From Hymenobacter psoromatis (GTDB lineage Bacteria > Bacteroidota > Bacteroidia > Cytophagales > Hymenobacteraceae), in NCBI GenBank assembly GCA_001596155.1, contig CP014771.1:3162001-3226000 (forward strand): 64,000 bases of DNA. Reading direction: 5' to 3'. The notes beneath the pieces were generated by a model that was not told where the DNA came from, made no database searches, and worked only from the letters and a program-made list of their open reading frames with translations. Made by a program: the position numbers and the translations under genes. Numbering within the stretch: the first letter of the stretch is position 1; each line of letters opens with the position of its first letter. Below are positions 57,430 to 64,000 of the stretch, piece after piece.

Positions 57430-57857
57430 TGTACTTACTCGATACCAACGTTTGCGTCAATCTGCTGCGTGCTAATTCGGCTACCGTTGTAGCCCGCTTG
57501 GCCCAGGTTGGGGTTACGGCCTGCGCTATTTCTGAAATTACCGAAGCTGAGTTGCGCGTCGGAGCTGAAACCAGCCAGCGCCCGGTTTATCAACACGCTC
57601 TTATTGACCAACTTATTGAAGCATTCACCATACTTTCTGTTGCCCCGGCCATCAGAATCTATGCTCGTGAATGCGCCCGCTTGCAGACTACCGGGCAGCT
57701 CATTGACAATTTCGACCTGCTCATCGGGGCCACCGCCATCGTCAACGGCCTCACAATGGTCACCAACAACACCCGGCACTTCCAGCGCCTGCCGCTGCCA
57801 GCGCTGGAGGACTGGACGCAAGCCCCTGACATTGGTGAGAATCCAAACGTAGCCTAA
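57420..57857 (+). CDS. VapC-like PIN-domain toxin
   Basis: 145 residues from ATG 57420, overlapping the antitoxin by 10 bp; 57429 is an alternative. PIN nuclease acids: Asp in MYLLDTNVCVNLLRAN, Glu in SEITEAELRVGAE, Asp in IDNFDLLIGATAIV, then the TNNTRHFQRLP end. A ribonuclease by family. Upstream codons from 57336 overlap the antitoxin and are not expected to be used. Confidence 0.88.
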   Translation: MALMYLLDTNVCVNLLRANSATVVARLAQVGVTACAISEITEAELRVGAETSQRPVYQHALIDQLIEAFTILSVAPAIRIYARECARLQTTGQLIDNFDLLIGATAIVNGLTMVTNNTRHFQRLPLPALEDWTQAPDIGENPNVA

Positions 57858-57911
57858 ACTACCTGGCCCGTCGTCTTACCACGGAGGCAAGCAGCATTTT
57901 GATAATCCGGC

Positions 57912-59360
57912 TTAAAACTCCGCGTTTTTGGGGAAGCGCGGAAACGGAATAACGTCGCGGATGTTGGTCATGCCCGTCACGAACAGCACGAGGCGCTCGA
58001 AGCCCAGGCCGAAGCCGGCGTGCGGCGCGGTGCCGAAGCGGCGCGTATCGAGGTACCACCACAGCTCGTCGGTGGGCACGTGCATCGCGGCCATGCGGGC
58101 TTCGAGCTTGGCCAAATCCTCCTCGCGCTGCGAGCCGCCAATGATTTCGCCGATGCCGGGAAATAGCACGTCCATCGCCCGCACGGTGCGGCCGTCCTCG
58201 TCCAGCTTCATATAAAAAGCCTTGATTTCCTTGGGATAATTGGTCAGGATAACCGGCTTTTTGAAGTGCTTTTCTACTAAATACCGCTCGTGCTCGCTCT
58301 GCAGGTCGGTGCCCCAATCCACGGGAAACTCGAATTTCTGCTTCGCCGCCTTCAATATTTCCACCGCCTCAGTGTAGGTGAGGCGCTGGAAGGCGTGCTC
58401 GGTCACGGAGGCCAGGCGGCCCAGCAGCTCCTGGTCGTAGGTGTCGTTCAGGAATTGCAGGTCGGCGGCGCAGTGGGCCAGCGCGTAGCGCACCAGGCTC
58501 TGGAGGAAGTCCTCGGCCAGGTCCATGTTGTCCTGTAAGTCGTTGAAAGCCACCTCGGGCTCAATCATCCAGAACTCGGCCAGGTGGCGGGCAGTGTTCG
58601 AGTTTTCAGCCCGAAAAGTCGGCCCAAACGTGTACACGCTGCCCAGCGCCATCGCCGCCAGCTCGCCTTCCAGCTGCCCGCTCACGGTGAGGTTGGTCGG
58701 CTTGCCGAAGAAATCCTGGCCGTAATCCACGGCACCATCGTCGGTGCGCGGCGGGTGCTCGGGGGGTAGGGTCGTCACCCGAAACATCTGGCCCGCGCCC
58801 TCGGCATCGGAGCCCGTGATGATGGGCGTGTGGACGTAGAAAAACCCGTGGTCGTTGAAATACTGGTGAATGGCGAACGCCAGCGCGTGCCGGATGCGCA
58901 GCACCGCCCCGAAGGTGTTGGTGCGCGGCCGCAGGTGCGCGATTTCGCGCAGGTGCTCCAGCGAGGTTGCCTTTTTTTGGAGGGGGTAGGCCTCGGGGTC
59001 GGCGGTGCCGAGCACGGTTATTTCGGTGGCCTGAATCTCCGACGACTGGCCCTTGCCCTGGCTGGCCACGAGCTGGCCGCGCACCGCGATGCACGAGCCG
59101 GTGGTGACTTCCTTCAGGCTTTCTTCGGGAAATTTTTCGGCATCGGCCACTATTTGGAGGGTAGCGAGGCCCGAACCGTCGTTGAGGGCGATAAACTGCA
59201 CGTATTTGTTGCCCCGGCGGGTGCGCACCCAGCCTTTCACCAGCACTTCGCGGTTGAGGTCGGGGCTCGTAAGCAGGTCTTGGATGCGGGTGCGGCGCGG
59301 CTGGTCGGCGGGCATGGCGGGGGTTTTTCGTTGATTATTTTTTCGATTTTCGTTTGGCAT
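57912..59360 (-). CDS. asnS: Asparagine-tRNA ligase
   Basis: 482 residues, class II synthetase. OB-fold anticodon domain ([20 protein letters not shown]), motif 2 [20 protein letters not shown], motif 3 [18 protein letters not shown]. Charges tRNA-Asn. ATG 59360 starts [20 protein letters not shown]; an inner start at 59315 is possible. The gene is intact, but its 3' end is the source or relative of two fragments at 55461 and 56822, and it lacks its own terminator downstream. Confidence 0.95.
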   Translation of the reverse strand: MPNENRKNNQRKTPAMPADQPRRTRIQDLLTSPDLNREVLVKGWVRTRRGNKYVQFIALNDGSGLATLQIVADAEKFPEESLKEVTTGSCIAVRGQLVASQGKGQSSEIQATEITVLGTADPEAYPLQKKATSLEHLREIAHLRPRTNTFGAVLRIRHALAFAIHQYFNDHGFFYVHTPIITGSDAEGAGQMFRVTTLPPEHPPRTDDGAVDYGQDFFGKPTNLTVSGQLEGELAAMALGSVYTFGPTFRAENSNTARHLAEFWMIEPEVAFNDLQDNMDLAEDFLQSLVRYALAHCAADLQFLNDTYDQELLGRLASVTEHAFQRLTYTEAVEILKAAKQKFEFPVDWGTDLQSEHERYLVEKHFKKPVILTNYPKEIKAFYMKLDEDGRTVRAMDVLFPGIGEIIGGSQREEDLAKLEARMAAMHVPTDELWWYLDTRRFGTAPHAGFGLGFERLVLFVTGMTNIRDVIPFPRFPKNAEF

Positions 59361-59565
59361 AAGGGCTTTGCGCAGAGACTAGCAGCGAAAAACAACGTAC
59401 GAAAAACGAAAAGTACTATGCCCGCAAAGGTAAAGCCCGGCTTTATGCCCCCATGCTACGCCGGTCAGAAATCGGCGGTAGTACCTTACGACCAATTATG
59501 GCGTACTTGCGCAATTCTATCTTAAATGTATTGCCAAATCATTTTTCTATTTTCGTCCTATTTTT
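59361..59565. other. 205-bp divergent gap between asnS and rpoN
   Basis: AT-richer than the genes, with TACTTGCG near 59502 as a weak -7 candidate for rpoN. No other structure or gene was seen. Confidence 0.4.
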
Positions 59566-61173
59566 ATGCAACGCCTTGATTTAAAGCAGCTTCTATCACA
59601 ACGCCTGTCGCCCCAGCAAATTCAGTTTATCAAGCTGCTGCAAATTCCGACGGCCGAGCTGGAAACCCGCATCAAGGAGGAGATGGAAGTGAACCCGGCC
59701 CTGGAGGAAGGCGACAACGACGAGGCCGACGAGCGCGACGACAGTGCCGACGACCCGGCCGAGGCCGACGACCCTAACGACTCGCTCGACAACGACGATA
59801 ATACGCTGGATGAGGACTTTAGCCCCAGCGAGCCGTCCGACGACAGCATGATTCCCGACGACTACGCCGACGAGCGCCCCGAGCCCGCCGCCGAGCCCGA
59901 GGCGCTGGGCATCGACAACGATAACCACGACATTGACATCAGCGACTACGTTAATGACGACGAAATCGCGGGCTACAAGATGCAGGGCGACGGCCCCGGC
60001 GACGAGGAAGAGCGCGAAATGCCGCTGGCCGACAACAGCAGCTCCCTGCACGATTCGCTGCTCGACCAACTGCACTTTGCCCGGCTCAGCGAGCAGCAGC
60101 AGCTCATCGGGGAGCAGCTCATTGGCTCGATTGATGGCGACGGCTACATCCGGCGCGACCTGGCGGCCATTGCCAACGACCTGGCATTCAGCCAGAACAT
60201 CGAGGTAGCCGAGCCCGAGATTGAGTCCGTGCTGCGCGTTATCCAACAATTTGACCCGCCGGGCATCGCAGCCCGCGACCTGCCCGAGTGTCTGCTCCTG
60301 CAGCTGGAGCGCCGCAGCCAAGACGAGGACACATTGAACGCCGAGCGCATCCTGACCGAAACTTTCGAAGAATTCACCAAAAAACACTACCAGCGCATTC
60401 AGCAAAAGCTTGATTTAGAAGACGATGAGCTGAAAGACGCGGTGGCCGTCATTCTCAAGCTGAACCCCAAGCCGGGCGGCAACGGCCCCGTGAACGCCGG
60501 CCGCGGCAGCGGCGGCGGGGCGCAGTACCTCATGCCCGACTTCATCCTCACCAACGACAATGGCGAGCTGAACCTGACCCTGAACGCCCGCAACGCCCCC
60601 GAGCTGCGCGTGAGCCGCGACTACCGCGAGATGCTCCAGACCTACGACAAGGCCTCCAAAAAGGACCAGAAAATGAAGGAGGCCGTGAGCTTCGTGAAGC
60701 AAAAGCTCGACTCGGCCAAGTGGTTTATCGACGCCATCCGGCAGCGCCAGAACACGCTGTTGCGCACCATGTCGTCCATCGTGGACCTGCAGCGCGAGTT
60801 CTTCCTCACCGGCGACGACTCAAAGCTGCGGCCCATGATTCTCAAGGACATCGCGCAGCAGATTAGAATGGATATCTCGACCGTGAGCCGGGTCGCCAAC
60901 TCCAAATCAGTGCAGACCGAGCACGGCATCTACCCCCTCAAATTCTTCTTCTCGGAGGGCATCGCCACCGATTCGGGGGAGGACGCCAGCAGCCGCGAGG
61001 TGAAAAGCATTCTGCGCGACCTCATCGGCGGCGAGAAAAAAGACCACCCCCTCAGCGACGACAAGCTGGAAAAAATGCTGAACGCCCGCGGCTACAACAT
61101 CGCCCGCCGCACTGTGGCCAAGTACCGCGAGCAGCTCAACATTCCGGTGGCGCGCCTGCGTAAGGAACTGTAG
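59566..61173 (+). CDS. rpoN: RNA polymerase sigma-54 factor RpoN
   Basis: 535 residues. Region I (LKQLLSQRLSPQQIQFIKLL), an unusually long acidic region II (about 46-150, mostly Asp/Glu), core-binding region (LHDSLLDQLHFARLSEQQQL), helix-turn-helix and the RpoN box ARRTVAKYREQLNIPVARLR near the end. Directs polymerase to -24/-12 promoters with AAA+ activators. The acidic stretch is longer than in E. coli RpoN but usual in Bacteroidota. Confidence 0.95.
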   Translation: MQRLDLKQLLSQRLSPQQIQFIKLLQIPTAELETRIKEEMEVNPALEEGDNDEADERDDSADDPAEADDPNDSLDNDDNTLDEDFSPSEPSDDSMIPDDYADERPEPAAEPEALGIDNDNHDIDISDYVNDDEIAGYKMQGDGPGDEEEREMPLADNSSSLHDSLLDQLHFARLSEQQQLIGEQLIGSIDGDGYIRRDLAAIANDLAFSQNIEVAEPEIESVLRVIQQFDPPGIAARDLPECLLLQLERRSQDEDTLNAERILTETFEEFTKKHYQRIQQKLDLEDDELKDAVAVILKLNPKPGGNGPVNAGRGSGGGAQYLMPDFILTNDNGELNLTLNARNAPELRVSRDYREMLQTYDKASKKDQKMKEAVSFVKQKLDSAKWFIDAIRQRQNTLLRTMSSIVDLQREFFLTGDDSKLRPMILKDIAQQIRMDISTVSRVANSKSVQTEHGIYPLKFFFSEGIATDSGEDASSREVKSILRDLIGGEKKDHPLSDDKLEKMLNARGYNIARRTVAKYREQLNIPVARLRKEL

Positions 61174-61191
61174 GGCAAGCTTTAGCTTGCC
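61174..61191. repeat. AAGCTTTAGCTT-family palindrome after rpoN
   Basis: GGCAAGCT-TT-AGCTTGCC, 8-bp perfect arms, starts at the base after the rpoN stop codon. Same family as 5239 and 8047; a related copy lies near 63244. Confidence 0.6.
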
Positions 61192-61343
61192 AGTGACTTA
61201 AAGCTAACCCCGCCTTTCTGCGTCTGGCAAGCCAGCTGTATAAGCCCCCTTTCTTTTGGAGAGGCCCAGGGGGTGAGGTGCCCCGCGCCGGGCGACAGCG
61301 CTACAGCCCTGTCATAGGGAGGTAAGGCCGTTACTTTGTAGCC

Positions 61344-61847
61344 ATGCTAGTTATTTCGACGCTGCCGGCCGCGCCGGCCTGGCTGGCCGCCTACCAGCAC
61401 CACGAGCTGGCCCTGGGCCGGGGCCTGGGTGTGCTCGGGGCCTGGGCGCTCCTCAACCTGGCGGTCAGTGGTTATGAGCTGCCGCGCACCAACAGCCGCG
61501 AGTGGCTCCATCATTTTCACTTCATGAACTGCGCCTGGGCATTCATCAATGCCGTGCTGGCGGCGGTGGGCATTCTGCGCACGCATCCCGGCCGGCCGCT
61601 ACCCAGCTTCTCGCCCGCCAACGCGCTGGCCGATATGCACCTCACGGGCCAGGTTTTTCTACTCAACGCCGGCCTCGACGTGGGCTACCTGCTCGTGGCG
61701 CTGTGGCTGCTAGCCCGCGCCGCTGCGGCCGATGCCAATCGCCCCGAGCGCCTCTATGGCTTCGGCCGCTCGGTGCAGCTGCAAGGCGCATTTTTGCTGG
61801 TTTTTGATGCGGCTATGTGGTGGTTTTTAAGGCGATACGTGGCATAA
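61344..61847 (+). CDS. Four-helix membrane protein, DUF6992-like
   Basis: 167 residues with hydrophobic segments near 25-47, 60-82, 108-130 and 143-165. LNLAVSGYELPRTNSREWLH and HFHFMNCAWAFINAVLAAVG are the likely family motif; I associate it with the uncharacterised DUF6992 group, not certain. Inner membrane. TTACTTTG lies 5 bp before the ATG, suggesting leaderless expression. Confidence 0.68.
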   Translation: MLVISTLPAAPAWLAAYQHHELALGRGLGVLGAWALLNLAVSGYELPRTNSREWLHHFHFMNCAWAFINAVLAAVGILRTHPGRPLPSFSPANALADMHLTGQVFLLNAGLDVGYLLVALWLLARAAAADANRPERLYGFGRSVQLQGAFLLVFDAAMWWFLRRYVA

Positions 61848-61857
61848 AATCGCCCGT

Positions 61858-61965
61858 CATTGCGCTCACAACGAAGTGAAGCGCGGCAATCTTTCTCTGG
61901 CGTTAGGGCTACTACCCCGACGATTAGGAAAGATTGCCGCGCTTCACTTCGTTGTGAGCGCAATG
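61858..61965. repeat. REP-like hairpin, CATTGCGCTCACAACGAAG family, 38-bp perfect arms
   Basis: Arms 61858-61895 and 61928-61965 are exact complements with a 32-bp loop. Begins 10 bp after the preceding stop codon and ends 16 bp before the opposing one. Confidence 0.92.
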
Positions 61966-61981
61966 TCAAAAAGAGCCAGAA

Positions 61982-62542
61982 CTACTTAGCGGTACCGAGC
62001 AGCTTTTCTTCGATTTTCTTGTTGAATGCGTCCAGGTCTTCGGGCTTGCGGCTGGTGATGAAGTTGCCATCGACCACCACTTCCGAGTCCTGCCATTCGG
62101 CACCGGCGTTGCGCAGGTCGGTTTTCACGCTGGGCCAGCTGGTCATGTGCTTGCCGCGCACCACGTCGGCCTCGATGAGCGTCCAGGAGCCGTGGCAAAT
62201 GGCGGCCACCAGTTTGCCCGACTGCGCGAAATCGCGCACAAATTTTACGGCCGTGGGCTCGATGCGCAGCTTGTCGGGGTTCATCTGGCCGCCGGGCAGT
62301 ACCAGGGCGTCGTAGTCGGCTACGTTTACTTCGGATAGCGTTTTGTCAACGTCAACTTTGTCGCCCCAATTGGTTTGGTCCCAGCCTTTGATGGAACCCG
62401 ATTTGAGAGAAATCACATCGACGGTGGCACCTTCGTCCTTGAGAAATTTCTGGGGCTTCGTAAGTTCGGACTGCTCGAAGCCGTCGGTGGCCAGAATGGC
62501 AATGCGCTTGCCTTTAAGCTTATCGCTGCTGAAAAGTGACAT
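61982..62542 (-). CDS. DJ-1/PfpI-family protein (type 1 glutamine amidotransferase-like)
   Basis: 186 residues from ATG 62542. The nucleophile elbow AAICHGSW places the cysteine near 116; the acid is in DGFEQSEL near 20. Opening KGKRIAILATDGFEQSELTK and VLPGGQMNPDKLR match PfpI/general-stress-protein-18 relatives. Possible deglycase or chaperone of stress response; not provable here. Confidence 0.88.
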   Translation of the reverse strand: MSLFSSDKLKGKRIAILATDGFEQSELTKPQKFLKDEGATVDVISLKSGSIKGWDQTNWGDKVDVDKTLSEVNVADYDALVLPGGQMNPDKLRIEPTAVKFVRDFAQSGKLVAAICHGSWTLIEADVVRGKHMTSWPSVKTDLRNAGAEWQDSEVVVDGNFITSRKPEDLDAFNKKIEEKLLGTAK

Positions 62543-62609
62543 GGGGAAGGTGGAAAAGGAAAAGGGCGGCAAGAGCGCCGCCAATGATGACTTCCTGTAC
62601 GCCCTTTCT

Positions 62610-62706
62610 AAGTTCCTGGTTTCTGGTTTTTCAAGTTCCTGGTTCCTAGTTGTCGTTCAAATAGAGAACCAGAAATCAGGAACCAGGAACTCAAAAAACT
62701 AGGAAC
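62610..62706. repeat. GTTCCTGG-family inverted repeat reaching a stop codon
   Basis: Left units AGTTCCTGGTTTCTGG and AGTTCCTGGTTCC, right units complementary (ACCAGAAATCAGGAACCAGG). Same family as 18904. The final GTTCC unit includes the last codons and stop of the thioesterase gene at 62699. Confidence 0.65.
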
Positions 62707-63214
62707 CCGAGTGCCGGGCCTTTTTCAGCTCCTGGCGCACGGCCTTCACGCGTTGGTCGAAGCCATCGGGCTCGTAGTCGGCGCTGGGCTCGTCGAGCTC
62801 GTCGAGCAGGTCCATGAGGGCGTCGGCGTGGTCGGTGCGGGTGCCGGCGGGCAGCTGCACGAAGGCCATTTCGGCCCACAGCAGCGCCAGCAGCCGCTGG
62901 CCGTCGTGGGAGCGCATCTGCATCTCTACCACCAAGTTAGAGTTATCGAAATGAATAATCTGGGTGCGAACGCGGACCAGCACGCCCTGCCGCGCCGGCC
63001 TGAGGTAGCTGAGCTGGTGCTTGGTAATGACCCAGGCCGCGCGCTGCTCGTGGGCCAGCTCGCCCAGATTGAGGGCGTAGTGCTCGGCCACCTGGTCCTC
63101 GCGGGCATTCAGAAAATAGTCGAGGTAGCGAGCGTTGTTGAGGTGGCCCAGCATGTCGCAGTCCTGGAAGTGAACGCGGTGCTGGGTTTCGGGGGTGCGC
63201 AGGGGGGTAGGCAT
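62699..63214 (-). CDS. Acyl-CoA thioesterase (4HBT hot-dog family)
   Basis: 171 residues from ATG 63214, chosen because TACCTTTG lies 4 bp upstream of it; 63247 would cut through that promoter. Hot-dog pattern HRVHFQDCDMLGHLNNARYL with the catalytic Asp region, then LDYFLNAREDQVAEHYALNL and NSNLVVEMQMRSHDGQRL. The C-terminal 50 residues are a helical extension. Cytoplasmic; substrate unknown. The last codons (GS stop) come from the adjacent repeat. Confidence 0.85.
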   Translation of the reverse strand: MPTPLRTPETQHRVHFQDCDMLGHLNNARYLDYFLNAREDQVAEHYALNLGELAHEQRAAWVITKHQLSYLRPARQGVLVRVRTQIIHFDNSNLVVEMQMRSHDGQRLLALLWAEMAFVQLPAGTRTDHADALMDLLDELDEPSADYEPDGFDQRVKAVRQELKKARHSGS

Positions 63215-63218
63215 GGCG

Positions 63219-63226
63219 CAAAGGTA
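63219..63226 (-). promoter_or_regulatory. -7 element 4 nt before the thioesterase start
   Basis: Reverse strand TACCTTTG, then GCGCC-ATG; same geometry as the OsmC, tnpA and lycopene cyclase promoters. Confidence 0.55.
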
Positions 63227-63406
63227 AAAGTGCAGCAAGCGTAGCATAAGCTTTAGCTTGTGCCGGGGGGGTAGGAAAGGCTGATTCGGGGCGGCGCGAG
63301 GCGGGACAAGCCAACCCTTAGCCTACGCAAACTACTCGGCATGCCTACTACTTTAACAAACGCTGCTTATCTTTTCAGGCTCAATTCCTGCCCGTTAGCT
63401 CGCTCT

Positions 63407-64000
63407 ATGTTTGCTCTCACGCCCGCCCGCGCCGCTACCCTCCGCGCTTTGGCCGACACGTTTATTCCGGCCAGCGCCGGGCCGGTGGCCCTACCCCCCG
63501 GCTCGGCGCAGGTGGACCTTGCTAAGCTGGCCGCCGCCATTCAGGCACAGCCGCTGGGCGCGCAGGCCGAGTTCGGGCAGCTGCTCGATTTGCTGGCCAA
63601 GCCCCTGGCGGGCCTCACCTGGTGGGGGCCGCTCAAGCCGTTTGAGGCCCTGACGCCGGTCCAGCGCGAGCGCCTACTCCAGAGCTGGGCGGGTTCGCGG
63701 CTGGCCCCGCTGCGCAAGGGCTTTCACGCGCTGCGCAAGCTGTGCCTCTTTCTTTATTATGGCGATGCGCCGGCCGATGGCCGCCCCAACCCGGCCTGGG
63801 CGGCGCTGGGCTACCCCGGCCCTACCCCCCCCACTGACGGCGACGCGCCCGGCACCACCGAGCGCCCGCTCCGGCCCCTGGCGCCCCTGACTGATACTAC
63901 CTATACGTGTGACGTACTGGTGATTGGCTCGGGCGCGGGCGGCGGCGTGGTGGCCGGCGAGCTGGCCCAGGCCGGCCACGATGTGCTGGTGCTGGAGGCC
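63407..64000 (+). CDS. GMC-family oxidoreductase, N-terminal part (cut by window edge)
   Basis: 198 codons visible from ATG 63407, with no stop. An N-terminal helical region (LRALADTFIPASAGPV...RERLLQSWAGSRL) resembles the gluconate-dehydrogenase-subunit-3-like module often fused to GMC enzymes. The FAD motif CDVLVIGSGAGGGVVAGELA starts near residue 170. Best fit is a long-chain-alcohol oxidase or glucose-methanol-choline dehydrogenase. The catalytic half lies beyond the window. Confidence 0.85.
   Translation, partial: MFALTPARAATLRALADTFIPASAGPVALPPGSAQVDLAKLAAAIQAQPLGAQAEFGQLLDLLAKPLAGLTWWGPLKPFEALTPVQRERLLQSWAGSRLAPLRKGFHALRKLCLFLYYGDAPADGRPNPAWAALGYPGPTPPTDGDAPGTTERPLRPLAPLTDTTYTCDVLVIGSGAGGGVVAGELAQAGHDVLVLEA

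Overview
The window reads as the chromosome of a GC-rich member of the Bacteroidota, most like Hymenobacter. Supporting signs are a GldJ-type lipoprotein beside an OmpA/PorP-like pair, type IX secretion (T9SS) C-terminal sorting domains, promoters of the Bacteroidota type (-7 element TAnnTTTG) with little Shine-Dalgarno signal, a lycopene cyclase, and DUF349, DUF2795 and DUF4136 proteins. I saw no rRNA, tRNA, CRISPR array, prophage or replication origin.

Layout. 1-9 kb: Uma2 remnant, OprB-like porin, MgtE, a Crp-type regulator with an MDR oxidoreductase, M13 peptidase, small membrane and lipoproteins, GNAT. 9.1-12 kb: an IS200/IS605-type element next to a 40-bp inverted repeat, then a large secreted zinc metalloprotease. 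13.3-17.1 kb: a same-strand set made of a 45-codon leader, a LuxR-type regulator with a degraded receiver, a membrane protein with a pYEATS-like C-terminus, a large lipoprotein and a small helical protein. This set is the best candidate here for an undescribed system. 17-23 kb: EttA, DUF349, DUF2795, an orphan ABC ATPase and lycopene cyclase. 23-31 kb: OmpA-like, PorP/SprF-like and GldJ genes, ComF, AhpD-like, exonuclease III. 31-38 kb: a type III polyketide synthase locus (FAD oxidoreductase, synthase, methyltransferase) containing a helical-repeat gene split by a complete 1,065-bp IS. 38-46 kb: an AlaDH/saccharopine-dehydrogenase-like enzyme, GcvP, a ParE-type toxin pair with a broken toxin, LipA, OsmC. 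47-51 kb: a deleted derivative of the first IS, a second toxin pair, and UvrA whose N-terminal extension is out of frame at a 10-bp homopolymer. 51-64 kb: secreted paralogues, a Rieske/FAD oxidoreductase, a patchwork in which the 3' end of asnS occurs three times around two cargo modules, then asnS, rpoN, a DJ-1/PfpI protein, a thioesterase and the start of a GMC oxidoreductase.

Genome-scale texture stands out more than any one gene. A C-rich octamer-like word (CCTACCCC or its complement) recurs about every 0.8 kb, inside and outside genes. Many gaps between convergent genes hold long inverted repeats of several unrelated families, sometimes reaching into the stop codons. Several genes have a -7 promoter element only 4-5 nt before the start codon, which implies leaderless mRNAs.
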